Shown here piece by piece: positions 55,139-64,000 of a stretch of 64,000 nt of DNA. Positions within the stretch are counted from its first letter, which is position 1. Each line of letters opens with the position of its first letter. Where the stretch lies: contig NC_085872.1 of the NCBI RefSeq assembly GCF_034702125.1, positions 32,781,376 to 32,845,375 of the forward strand, written 5' to 3'. Both the position numbers and the translations under genes were made by a program. The notes under the pieces were generated by a model. The model had not been told where the DNA came from and did no database searches. It saw only the letters and a program-made list of their open reading frames with translations. The DNA is from Engraulis encrasicolus (taxonomy: Eukaryota; Chordata; Actinopteri; Clupeiformes; Engraulidae).

Positions 55139-56397
55139 TTAAAGTTCGAAAAGTCTTGCTGCCTCTTGCTGGGCAGCAGTACGGCATGCCGCACAAAACC
55201 AGTCACCCTCTGGTACCCCGCTGATGTCCACACACTCAGCGTGGTACCAGAGGGTGCAGGAGTCACAGGCTACATACACCTCCAGCCCTCCCTCACCACA
55301 TGCAGTGCACCGCATTGCCTCCTGCCTCTCCCTGTCCGCCTGCTGGGCCGCACGAACAGCCTCGGCCGAGGCCCGAAGTGCGGCCCGTTGCTGCAGCGCC
55401 TCTTCCCGTGCCGCCTCCTTCTGCAGACGGGCAGTGGCTCTTGCTGCCTGTCTGGCAGCCACGGCGGCACGGTCAATAGCAGCCTGCTGCTGCTTCCGGG
55501 CTCTCTCGGCTGCCCGTTCCTGCCACTCCTGCTCCTTCCTGGATGCCTCTGCCTGCTTTTCCTGCAATTCTTGGTAATATTCATCACTGGTGATCACTCT
55601 AGCAGGCAGAGGCACTCTCCTTCCCCGCCCCCGCCCCCTCCCCCGCGATGGCCGGTCAAACTGCGAGGGCAGCAAAATTCTCGCAAGGTTTGTGTTTATG
55701 ACACCGGCCGCCACGAGGTGGTTGGGGCCCCGGCTGCAGGTCGGGCACTCCTGTGTTGGATCATAGTCCGGAGCAGCAGTGGTGGTGGTGGTGGTCGTGC
55801 TGGAGGACGCGGCAGCGTTGGTGGTGGTGCAGGAGGTGGTGGGACAGGGACAGGCAGCAGTGATGGTGGTGGAGGCCGGGCTGGAGGTGGCGGCGATGGT
55901 GCTGGCCGGGCTGGAGGTGGCGGTGATGGTGGTGGCCGGGCTGGAGGTGGCGGCGATGGTGGTGGCCGGGCTGGAGGTGGCGGCGATGGTGGTGGTGGTG
56001 GCGGCGGTGGTGGTGGCAGGGCTGGAGGTGGCGGCGATGGTGGTGGAGGTGGCGGCGGTGGTGGTGGAGGTGGCGGCGAAGGTGGAGGCCGGGCTGGAGG
56101 TGGCGGCGAAGGTGGAGGCCGGGCTGGAGGTGGCGGCGATGGTGCTGGCCGTGCTGGAGGTGGTGGTGGTGGTAGGGCCAGGTGAGGAGGAGGCAGGTGG
56201 CGAAGGCATCGGGCGTCGATGATGGTGGCGGGACCCCGGGGCGACGAGACTTCGGCGACGTCGCAGGTGTCCATGGTGTCGGACCGGGGCACTGTGTCGG
56301 GTACGGCAGGGCCGGTGGGGGCATCGCCGGTGCTGGGAGGGGTGGACGAGTCCTCGCTCGTCTCACCTGCTGGACGGTGACGAGAGCTCTGCAAGAG
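55139..56397 (-). pseudogene. Second exon: repeat linker, basic helix and C-terminal PHD finger
   Basis: Acceptor TTTTTTTGTTCAG at 56398. The joined frame starts LLQSSRHRPAGETSEDSS and runs ~60 codons, before the reading has to change frame inside a GC-rich tandem repeat. The other frame (from 56209) reads about 14 units of a 10-residue repeat of the type TIAATSSPAS. Then comes a CPTC-containing stretch, an RGRGRGRR patch, a long Glu/Arg/Ala/Gln helix (EEALQQRAALRASAEAVRAA) and a PHD finger (CTACGEGGLEVYVACDSC, TLWYHAECVDISGVPEGDW, FCAAC; pattern C4-H-C3). It stops at 55139, 18 residues after the last Cys. PHD fingers bind histone tails, so the family may read chromatin when choosing targets. 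That role is inference. The frame change within the repeat may be a real lesion or repeat-number drift. Confidence 0.75.
55850..56180. repeat. 30 bp GC-rich coding minisatellite
   Basis: Units of GGCGGCGATGGTGGTGGCCGGGCTGGAGGT in about 11 tandem, slightly variable copies. It is strongly G-rich on the plus strand. It encodes the 10-residue Thr/Ser/Ala/Pro repeat on the minus strand. Confidence 0.93.
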
Positions 56398-56522
56398 CTG
56401 AACAAAAAAAAAAACATACATTACAGACTGTGAGTGAAGTGCTACAGATAAATGAAAAAATATAACAAAATAATATACTGACTACATTTGTCATGCTGTG
56501 TTACATTTCTCACTGAACTCAC

Positions 56523-57617
56523 CTTGGACTCGTCCACCGCCTGCCTGTCTAGCGGGAACAGGCCCGTCTTCCGGAATCCGCTCTTGATGTTATGCGGATT
56601 CAGGGCCTGCTCGACCGCGACCTTCAGCACTGGCGAGAACTTGCTTTTTCCGATGACGAGGTTGCCCCTCACCAGCCCGAGATTCCTGGCGGCACTGTGG
56701 AATGCCGCCTTCAGCGGGCCGTACACCGACACATCCAGCGGCTGGAGCACATGGGTGGTGTGCGATGGAAGGCACACCACCAAAATCTGATTCCTCCGGC
56801 AGAAGTCGACCACCCCCAAGTTGGTGTGGCTGTCGTGTTGGTCTACGAACAGCAGGAGTGGCCGCTCCTGCCGGGCATGCCTAACAAAGTGTTCCAGCCA
56901 CTTCAAGTAGAGAGCACTGTCCATGTACCCCGTGTCCGACACACCATACAGCGCGTTGGTGGGCCCCTCCAGGCCGTAGGCTGTACTGGGGAGGCACTTT
57001 GCGAAGATGACAAACGGTGGTATGACCTCCCCAGCAGCATTCACGCAGCAGTGGACGGTGATGTGGTCTCTGGTGGTAACCTGCTGCGCGAACACGGTCC
57101 TCTGGCTTGACTCGCAGAGGACCCGCTGGCTTGAAGGGGCCTTGTCGCCGAATCCATGGGTGTAGAGGGTCTGACAGATGTGGAAGAGGCGGTTGACTCT
57201 CCCCACCGTAGCCCCACGTACCCTCTCGCCCTCAATCATACTTGGCCTCCGTGAGGCCACGGTGGGGTGTCGGGCTCTAAACCTCCTCCACCACATCTTG
57301 CTCAGACCCTCCTCCATGTTAACAAAGGGATTGTTCCGCCCCGACGCCTTACAAATCTGGATGGCCAGCACCATGGGCACCGCTCGGGTTATTGGGAAGC
57401 CATGGGCTGCCATCCAAAAAATATGATATTAAGTCCTCCTCCTCACTGGGCGTTAAGGCCCTATTGGGGTGTGGATTCGCCTCCACCCGACCTCCCCGCT
57501 TCCTCCAGTCCATTAGAGTGCTTTTGAGGATTTGATACTCCCGTGCCACAGCACGGAAGCTGCCTCCTTCCTCCAGGGTCTCTGGAGGACAGCCTTCTCG
57601 ATCTTCTTGTATGGCAT
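56523..57617 (-). pseudogene. Pogo/jerky-like DDE transposase exon, copy 2
   Basis: The ATG at 57617 follows an acceptor (TTTCCAACAG), as in copy 1. Compared with copy 1 it has a 10-base deletion near residue 10, a 2-base deletion near residue 75 (both shift the frame) and a loss of about 17 residues that removes the NCDETGF block with the first catalytic Asp. The rest, absent from copy 1, is intact: CLPSTAYGLEGPTNALYGVS, then LLLFVDQHDSH (second Asp), then CLPSHTTHVLQPLDVSVYGP (third acidic residue), then GFRKTGLFPLDR. It ends in DESK followed by a GTGAGT donor at 56522 and splices in phase to 56397. The family is CENP-B/jerky/pogo DDE_1. This copy is inactive. Confidence 0.88.
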
Positions 57618-57649
57618 CTTCTGTTGGAAAGAACATGGCGTACACAAGC

Positions 57650-57965
57650 TTGTTGTTAATTTAACTGTATTTAAACACTACTATCAAGGCACACAGCAAG
57701 GCATTATGTTAAGTACTTCATGAAAACACATTAATAAGAATAGGTTAATGATGGAATGATGTTAATTTATTTAATTTATTAATTTAATTTAACTATTTAA
57801 ACACTACTATCCACAGCAAGGCATTATGTTAAGTACTTCATGAAAACACATTAATAAGAATAGGTTAATGATGGAATGATATTGTTAATTTAACTGTTTA
57901 AACACTACTATCCACAGCTTTATGAAAACACATTAATAAAAATAGGTTAATGATGGCATACAACC
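57650..57965 (-). repeat. Tandem repeat in the 5' intron, copy 2
   Basis: The inverse of the array at 2755-3100, with units of AACACACTACTATCCACAGC-type sequence plus AAACACATTAATAAGAATAG blocks repeated three times. Confidence 0.85.
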
Positions 57966-58624
57966 AGCCAGAACACTGCTCTTGATATTATCGTTTATTA
58001 TTGTTTATTTCAAACAAAATACTTTCATGAATGACATTAATCTTTGAATACCACTTGAGGCTAACCAGTTATGTACTACAACCCACAACATCTGTGATAC
58101 ACAACTGAGAAAGTGACGGTAAATACTGATGGAAGCTCAGAACCATAATATGAACTGGCTATTAAGCTATGCTAGCTACGTCTGTATTTCTATAACGTTC
58201 ATTGAAATGTCCGTTATCTCCTCCGGACATTAAATTCAACATGTCTACTATAAACTTAATGAGTTCACACGGTCACATTTCATCACAAGATATCGCTACA
58301 GGCTTTTAAACTTTTCCCCACTCTATCATCAAAAGGGGGCCAGACACCGCCCAGAAGTTTTCTTACATGTGACCATTTCAGAAAGGGGTGTAGCCATTAC
58401 TTACTCGTAGATAGCAGACAGCACAGCAGGCGATCTCTTGCGAAGCGTAGTCGTGAATGAAGAAGACAACTGAAAGTATCCCTTGACAATTACGTTTTTT
58501 GACTAGCCAATACGTAAATTGTTGTATTCATGAAAACAAACAGGGTGTCCAATCTACTGTGCCCGACGCAGATGTATGCAAAAGGCGAAAGAACGTTGAG
58601 AGACCGCTGTCCGAATTACTGTTA

Positions 58625-60060
58625 CTTCCTATTAGAGTGGCAGCGCTGTCTTCTGTCAATCATGTGTCGGCATTTTTCCAAGCTGAGCTTCCACATCTCA
58701 TCTCCTGTTAGCGTCCAGAACTAGCCAGCAATATCGCCACGTAACGCAGATGAAATAAAAACTCCAGCATATCTAGCCAACGGCTGACATGTCACTTATC
58801 TCTGCGAGCCAACTGTTCTGCAGTTTTCTGAATCTCGCCATATGGCTTCAACTTCAAGTGACTGAATGTTCCTTGAAAGCGGCATGCTTTCCCAGTTTCG
58901 ATAGCATGTTTCTGAAATCATTTCAGGGATTGAAAGGTTGTGTCTGATGAATTTCTCTGCAAGGAATAGCCTATCCTCTGCGATGGAATAACTTAGAGCT
59001 ACTCGAGCCAATCCCAATTCCCAAATACAGGAAAATGAACGTCTTTTCGAACCAAAATATATCACGAGGTATTCTTTCAACAAAACCTGATTGGGGGATA
59101 GCCACAGTGACCTGGCTACTAGTGCTACTTTAGGGCACCGCTTCCTCGCTCTCGGTCCGGCTGTCATGGTCAGGAGGATCCACGAAGATAGTCCAGGCTT
59201 TTCTAACATGTCATGTCGTGGGTTATCCAAAGTTACCGATGTTGGCGTTTTAAAACATTTGCGCATAGTGTTGTCCATTGGAAAGCACGAAGACTTGCAC
59301 GTCTGCTGCAAGAACTAACTTTATTTCCCTCCACAAATGTGTTTACTGATGGTTGCTGAGCAACACTGACGTAGACCAACTTTCCAACAATCTCACACGG
59401 TTTTAATAATATTTCATGTCTTAATGATTGCATAACACTAGGTTTTAACCCAAAACAAGTGCAACAAAATGAAATTATGATTTTATATATCTATTTTAAT
59501 ATTATTATTATATGTTATGTAACCTAGCCCCTTTTACTTGGGGCTGTACCAATCCCACTCAGGGGTCAAGTGAATGACCACAAGGCTGATATCACAAGAA
59601 TAATTCTTTTTATTATTAAATGCAATTATCACAAGGCATAAATATGTTTTAAAAGTCTTTCTTCAAGGCAGCGGTCAACAGGCACCCCAAGACCAACACT
59701 TCTCACAAAACACTTCTAAGTCAAAAGAAAATAACACCACAAACCACCACTCTCACATGGTCTTGCAATTGCAAAAGAAACAAAATAATGGAGGAGGGGA
59801 GGGAGAGACTAGGAGCTTGAAATAGATTAGAAACGACACTGCACTCAGTAGTTCCGAACGCATGCATATCGTAAATCTCTAACCAACTGTCTGTCGAGTT
59901 TGTGTCAATGACAAACGCATGCATATCGTAAATCAACCACGAGGCTCAATCGTAAATCGACCACGAAACACGGGCAATAAGAAGAGTTTACGAAAGACGT
60001 GAGATACGGTTGTAGTTCCACACTCAGAGGGCCCTTCAATGGACACCAGTTGACGCATGC
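58625..60060. other. Unassigned; long minus-strand open frame at 58796-59311
   Basis: The 171-codon minus-strand frame has mixed composition (for example SIPEMISETCYRNWESMPLS) and no domain I know. It is not splice-supported and may be a decayed transposase or chance. The interval 59320-60060 shows nothing recognisable. Confidence 0.25.
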
Positions 60061-61444
60061 ATACTCGTCGCTCTAGGATTATAAGGTTCTATCTGACATT
60101 TTGGTCGAAATTGAGTTATTGCCATAGACATATTATAGTAACACTGCTTTACATCCTAGAATATGTTTTGAAACGTTTTATGCATTTTTCACCGTTTAAT
60201 CCTCAGAACCATAAGGTTCTATCTGCAAAACCGCACTTCAACTTAGAATTATAGGGTTCTATCTGACGCAATTGAACGTAGCAGCTTTGCAAAGCGGCTA
60301 ATCAGCTGCTTTTTCGTTTGTTATGATACCAACGCATGTCTCCAGTCTCAGTGCTACCATTTCCTCGCAAAATCTTGCAAATATGAGCTTCTGTTTGCCA
60401 TTCAAAGCAAGGATGGCGACTCCAATGCACCCCCGCTTATTTAATCAGCAAAAGGCGGAGCTATGCACCAAGTTGGACAGATCTTGCAACTTACGGTGAC
60501 ACTGATGTAGCCCACGTTAGAAAGTTGAAGTCGAAACACATTCAAAGAACAAACGTGGCAATTCTTAATCCCATGCTTGCCAATTAGCTGTGCTTACGTG
60601 AGGCAACATTAGGTTTTGCGTTGCGTTGGGTCAGAATTGCTCAAAAAGTAGCCAGTAGTAGGCTATCATGGACATGACCAAACTAGCTATCAATATTAGG
60701 CCTACCTTACGCGATGAGATGCCATCACAGTCGATTTTACTGAGCCAAGCAGTCCCTATTTATATGGGAAGGTATAATGACGGTAAACCTTACGTTACGC
60801 ACGTGTTGTAGACTTGCAGTGTTCGTATTTGACCAAGTGCTCGCTGGTTGCGCATGGCGTACCAGCATGGTATTATCTAACCATTTAATATACTATGGCT
60901 TTGGGTCACAAATTATTATTATTTTTACACTTTTTGGTTCCCACTGCAATAATGGGACAAACGTTAAAATAAAATATCTCTATCTAGCTAGCTCTATCTA
61001 ATCTTGCCATGGCTAGCCTTTCCCAGGTGCCATCTGTGGAACAGGTGCTGTATATCCTATTGGACCTTTACTTTTTGGTAAATTAAGCTGATGTTAAGAT
61101 TTTTTAGTGGCTTTTAGCATATTAGGCCTATTTATTAAGATAATGTTGTGGGCTCAATGATAGATTACACCGACCCACCCAGGCCAAGTGACCCAAGAAC
61201 CAAGGAGGCCCTAAACCTCATCATCCACTTTTAAAACATTGTGCATATCATTATTCATTCCCTGAATGTGAAAAGCAGGTACCTGTTGTAATGTATTATA
61301 TGGAGCCCTGGAATAGTCTAACAAGTACACCTTTACTGCAGTAAATGCAATATGTTAGATACATACCTCCATACTATACAAAAACATTGACTGTAATGCA
61401 CATTTGAATTGTATTGCAGTGCTGACAGATCTGTACCTGGTATA

Positions 61445-61640
61445 TATTTTACAGTACATTACATAACAGTAGGCCCTCATCCAAAGGGACTTAGTACATG
61501 GTATTTGTACAGGGTATTGGCTATAGTCCCTGGAGAAGTAAGGGGTTAGGTTTCTTGCTCAAGGACATCTCAGCCAGGGAGTGAGATGGTGGGATTTGAA
61601 CCTGTAACAATTAGTCTCCTTAACCACTTGGAGAAACTTT
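61445..61640 (+). repeat. Teleost dispersed repeat, second copy
   Basis: CATCCAAAGGGACTTAG, GGGTATTGGCTATAGTCCCTG, TTCTTGCTCAAGGACATCTC and GATGGTGGGATTTGAACC correspond in order to the copy at 38826-39050. Confidence 0.75.
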
Positions 61641-61644
61641 TGCA

Positions 61645-61905
61645 TCTGTACTATGAACACAAACCAGGATTTCCCCCTGCACTTTAGGCCTATATTGAAG
61701 GCGGCCACCTTCACAACAGACCCCACCTTCACTAGGTCCCCTGAAAATGCAACTTAATTGTATTGCAAATGTAATTCCTAAGAATACTTTACAAAATATG
61801 TCATATTTCATGTGAAGCTGCATAACATTAAAAGTATATCGGGCCCGGATAAGATGATTACGGCCCTTGGGACATAGGTTCTCCACCACACTGGGCCATG
61901 GGCCA
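61645..61905. mobile_element. hAT-like MITE, inverted relative of 10068
   Basis: TATATTGAAGGCGGCCACCTTCA, then CTAGGTCCCCTGAAAAT, then CGGGCCCGGATAAGATGATT match the complement of 10100-10270. Termini are degraded. Confidence 0.65.
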
Positions 61906-62054
61906 TTCTGATATTGTGTTAAAATTTGACTTCCCCCCCCCTCATTTTCTTGGGGGACAAGCCCCTGAACCCCTAATAACCAAGGGTTTCTAATATCTAG
62001 GTTAAACTACGGGTATTGTATAAATACATACAATATAGGCTACATATAGGCCTT

Positions 62055-62740
62055 CAGTGGCCTGAAATCTCCAAATGCCAATTCATATTCTTTAAATAGT
62101 GTTGTTACAACCATTGTATTAGTAATCTATGAGTTTTGTTCCGAAATCATTGTTAATTTCTATGTTTTGGTAGATAGAACCCTATAATTCTAAAAACATT
62201 TTGCGGTAAGGTTCTATCTGCATTCTACCTGTTTAAAAAACACCACTTCCCAAAGTTCAATGATTTAAATATTTCAGATTTAGAGTTCATTTAAGGTGTC
62301 TTTAACTCTAGTGTATCAAATTAACATGTTCCATATGCCAATTATGATCTACAGACTGCCCCAATTATACAGTGCAAAATCGCATCTTACAGCAATACAT
62401 ACAGTGGCCTGCAATCTCCAAATACCACTTAATTTTCTTTAAACAGTGTTGTTACAATTATTTTATTAGTAATCTATGAGTTTTGTTCAGAAATTATTGT
62501 TAATTCTGATGTTTTGGTAGATAGAACCTTATAATCCTAAAAACATTTTGCGATTTCAGTGCAATAAGGTTCTATCTACATTTTACCTGTTTTAAAAAAC
62601 ACCACTTCCAAATGTTCGATGATTTTAATATTTTAGATTTACAGTTCATTGAAGGTGTCTTTGAGTCTAGTGTATCAAACAAACCTATTCCATATGCCAC
62701 TTCTGATCTACAGAGTGCAAAATCTTTAAACCTCAATATC
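62055..62740. repeat. Two ~347 bp tandem units in the right arm of the 60066 element
   Basis: Unit 1 (62055-62401) and unit 2 (62402-62740) share CAGTGGCCTG, TAATCTATGAGTTTTGTTC, GTTTTGGTAGATAGAACC, ACATTTTGCG, AGGTTCTATCT and AACACCACTTCC in the same order. Unit 2 is somewhat shorter at its end. Confidence 0.88.
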
Positions 62741-62859
62741 TCAGAACTGGTCAAAAGTCAGATAGAACCCTATAATCCTAAGGCGACGGCTGGTGTGTGA
62801 GGGCTTTTATCATTGATTACATCATGAAGTTAAAAATGTATTGCTCTACGAATAGCAAA

Positions 62860-63235
62860 TATGTCACTATCTCTCATTTAACTCCATTGATTTTCATTGT
62901 GTTGCTTTCCATGATTACAATGACCCTAAACATACACCTAAGGCCAAAGTTGATTTTCTGGAGAGGTGTGAGTGAATCAGTGATGAAGTATGACACCCGA
63001 TCTGCGTATTTGAAGTGTTTTGAAGTGACTTATCTGTTTATTTTCACATTATGTTCGATAGGCGACAAAACTTTTGTCTTGTCAAAATCTGCCCTGTCTG
63101 TGTTCATTAAAGGGTCAATCTTTCTTTGGTGCATGAAATTTATTTTTATACATACATTTTCATTCGAGAGGGTTGTAGCTTTCATATGAGTGACTTCTGA
63201 AGCCAAGTGATTACGGTAATTGAAAGTCAGGTTAT
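62860..63235 (+). mobile_element. Tc1-like element relic (3' part)
   Basis: The segment GATTACAATGACCCTAAACA TACACCTAAGGCCAAAGTTG (62909-62950) encodes a decayed N-D-P-K-H-T phrase like the catalytic motif of Tc1 transposases. Downstream GCGACAAAACTTTTGTCTTG at 63061 and GTTCATTAAAGGGTCAATC resemble Tc1 3' terminal sequence. The open frame at 62797-63189 is not the transposase frame throughout. Boundaries are uncertain. Confidence 0.45.
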
Positions 63236-63290
63236 TAGCTGTTATTCCAAACAGATGGGTAGGCGACAACTCTTTTAGAGGCGAGTGTAT

Positions 63291-64000
63291 ACATGTCCCC
63301 ATACATGACCCTGAAGTGCTGCACAAACAGATGAAGTGCACTGTCAGCGTAGTCGAAGTGTGCTGCCAACTTGTCGTTTGACAGAATGAAGATAGCAACA
63401 AAAAGCAACAGAAAGTGCTGGTACACAGCAGAGTGCAGCACTGACTTTAAGAGCACAGGCCCGGTGTACAGCAGCAGCTGCCTGAACTCGGACGCCTTCC
63501 ACCTGTCAACCTCCTTGATAGCCCTTGGCCTCCTATTGAACTCCACTGGTGTGAAGGCTCTTGTATGTTCCAGGTCGTCTGACAGGGAGTTGACCTGTCT
63601 ACTCGACAGCCTGCATGCCAGGGGACCCTTCAGCCACAGGTACAGCAGACGCCTCATAACTCCCAAGCACACAAGGTGCATAAAGTCCAGAGGGAAACCA
63701 CTAACGAGACCCAAAGAGGTGGCAAGCAGCCTTCATCAGTCATCTCCCTGAAGTCCTCATCCTGACGCAGAGGTGCAGTAGTGTCAGGGAAAACGCGGTT
63801 GTTGACATATTCTCCCTCCTGTGTGCACTTCTCGTACCCCGAATACCCTGTGTGGCCCTTAAAGCACTTCAGGTAGGCATGTGCTGGTGCATCACAGGCC
63901 TGCAACTTCAGTTGTAAGTTAATTCCCTTGAATTGGAAGCCCCTCTCCAAGCTCCTCAAGTCTTGGACGAAGTCTTCCATGTATTCATGGAGTTCAGGCT
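63291..64000 (-). pseudogene. tnp2 (EnSpm/CACTA)-like transposase, N-terminal/central part, runs off the window
   Basis: Minus strand from the window edge: PELHEYMEDFVQDLRSLERG, then CDAPAHAYLKCFKGHTGYSG with a paired Cys motif (YEKCTQEGEY), then DTTAPLRQDEDFRE. A lesion near 63720 changes frame and appears to have lost ~10 residues. It continues SGFPLDFMHLVCLGVMRRLL, then RRPRAIKEVDRWKASEFRQL, then LLYTGPVLLKSVLHSAVYQH and LFVQHFRVMYGD. FPLD.MHLV.LGV and the WKA.EFRQ.LLYTGP block are characteristic of animal tnp2-like transposases. Homology stops at about 63290. The residues expected next (a VHNLVHL block) are found at 52185 on the same strand. Confidence 0.8.

Larger units (their letters stand above)
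54025..58622 (-). mobile_element. 4.6 kb pogo/jerky-like transposon with a transposase-PHD gene, copy 2
   Basis: The plus-strand left end ACAATTATTCGGACA and right end TGTCCGAATTACTGT are inverted repeats with a TA outside both (54023-54024, 58623-58624). Similarity extends a further ~20 bp outward (GAGTAGCGACAGG versus the complement of CCTATTAGAGTGG), so the true TIR may be longer. From 58622 leftward the element holds a 5' leader with a GTAAGT donor (near 58405), an intron with the 125 bp-type tandem repeat, a transposase exon (56523-57617), a short intron, a second exon with the PHD finger (55139-56397), a ~60 bp minisatellite and the 3' end. The 5' 1.8 kb matches copy 1 at 2010. Confidence 0.85.
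60066..62788. mobile_element. 2.7 kb inverted-repeat element with repeated subterminal motif
   Basis: The left end CGTCGCTCTAGGATTATAAG and the complement of the right end (CGTCGCCTTAGGATTATAGG) are ~30 bp inverted repeats. The motif ATTATARGGTTCTATCTG recurs at 60077, 60208 and 60246 on the left. On the right it recurs in both orientations near 62170, 62204, 62522, 62562 and 62758. The interior contains a teleost repeat (61445-61640) and an inverted copy of a hAT-like MITE (61645-61905). I see no transposase and no clear TSD. Confidence 0.65.

Noticed and set aside
55166..56185. 339-codon plus-strand Gly-rich open frame and several other long frames over the GC-rich repeat
   Set aside because: They are shadows of the 30 bp minisatellite. 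The minus strand has the splice acceptor, the in-phase junction and the PHD finger.
55696..56421. 241-codon minus-strand Pro-rich frame as a separate protein
   Set aside because: Its first ~60 codons are the natural continuation of the transposase splice, but the Pro-rich part is the repeat read in a shifted frame. I treat it as part of the PHD exon entry.
58796..59311. 171-codon minus-strand frame as a host gene
   Set aside because: No recognisable domain, no paralog in the window and no splice support. It is listed only as unassigned.
62797..63189. 130-codon hydrophobic plus-strand frame as a membrane protein
   Set aside because: It overlaps Tc1-like terminal and coding remnants in another frame. 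The hydrophobicity reflects AT-rich sequence.
1..64000. CRISPR array, phage, operon or riboswitch
   Set aside because: The window is eukaryotic. Repeats are transposons, microsatellites and minisatellites, and none has the regular short repeat-spacer layout of CRISPR.

Overview
This 64 kb window is almost certainly from a ray-finned (teleost) fish. The evidence is a tRNA-derived fish SINE at 37.3 kb, the two copies of a dispersed repeat I associate with teleosts (38.9 and 61.5 kb), L2/CR1/Rex-type LINEs, fish Tc1-like elements, and many hAT and PIF/Harbinger-like MITEs with readable target-site duplications (TSDs). I see no bacterial genes, rRNA, tRNA gene or CRISPR. No complete host gene can be supported. 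The window is an intergenic or intronic region built of nested transposable elements, with a few exon-like fragments.

Layout. At 1-5 kb there is unique sequence plus a 3'-truncated pogo/jerky-like transposon (2.0-3.8 kb). At 5-10 kb there are two tandem PIF-like MITEs, another MITE, and a LINE 3' end split by a hAT MITE and a 1.9 kb TTAA-flanked element that carries a run of 34 G. At 10-16 kb there are hAT elements (TSDs TATATTAC and GCCTAGAT), a repeat family with exon-like pieces (family A), and a coiled-coil exon candidate. At 16-26 kb there are two copies of an 0.85 kb TA-flanked element (one inserted in a minus-strand LINE) and a plus-strand L2-like LINE end. At 26-29 kb lies a palindrome of two Tc1 3' halves, with a second Tc1 5'-end palindrome inside it. 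At 29.5-31 kb is a CAG/CTG-rich tandem repeat that may encode a Gln-rich exon. At 32-35 kb there is a THAP-domain fossil and a hAT transposase fossil. At 35-46 kb there are LINE, SINE and Tc1 relics, a foldback element, GATATC-rich arrays and a two-exon gene fragment.

From 47 to 64 kb the minus strand carries what look like two broken genes of one old transposon. One is a tnp2 (EnSpm/CACTA)-like transposase: its N-terminal part runs off the window end at 63.3-64 kb, and its C-terminal part lies at 52.2-50.5 kb. The other is a Myb/SANT-like accessory gene in phase-consistent exons at 50.5-47.1 kb. Younger insertions split both. They include two hAT elements with perfect 8 bp TSDs, PIF-like MITEs, a 4.6 kb pogo/jerky-like element (54.0-58.6 kb) and a 2.7 kb inverted-repeat element (60.1-62.8 kb).

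The most notable coding structure is in the 4.6 kb element. A DDE transposase exon is joined, by an in-phase splice, to a second exon with a 10-residue Thr/Ser/Ala/Pro repeat, an Arg/Glu/Ala-rich helix and a C-terminal PHD finger. The copy here is broken (frameshifts, and a deletion over the first catalytic Asp), but the 2.0 kb relative retains that Asp. All family names are my recognition of motifs, not database results.
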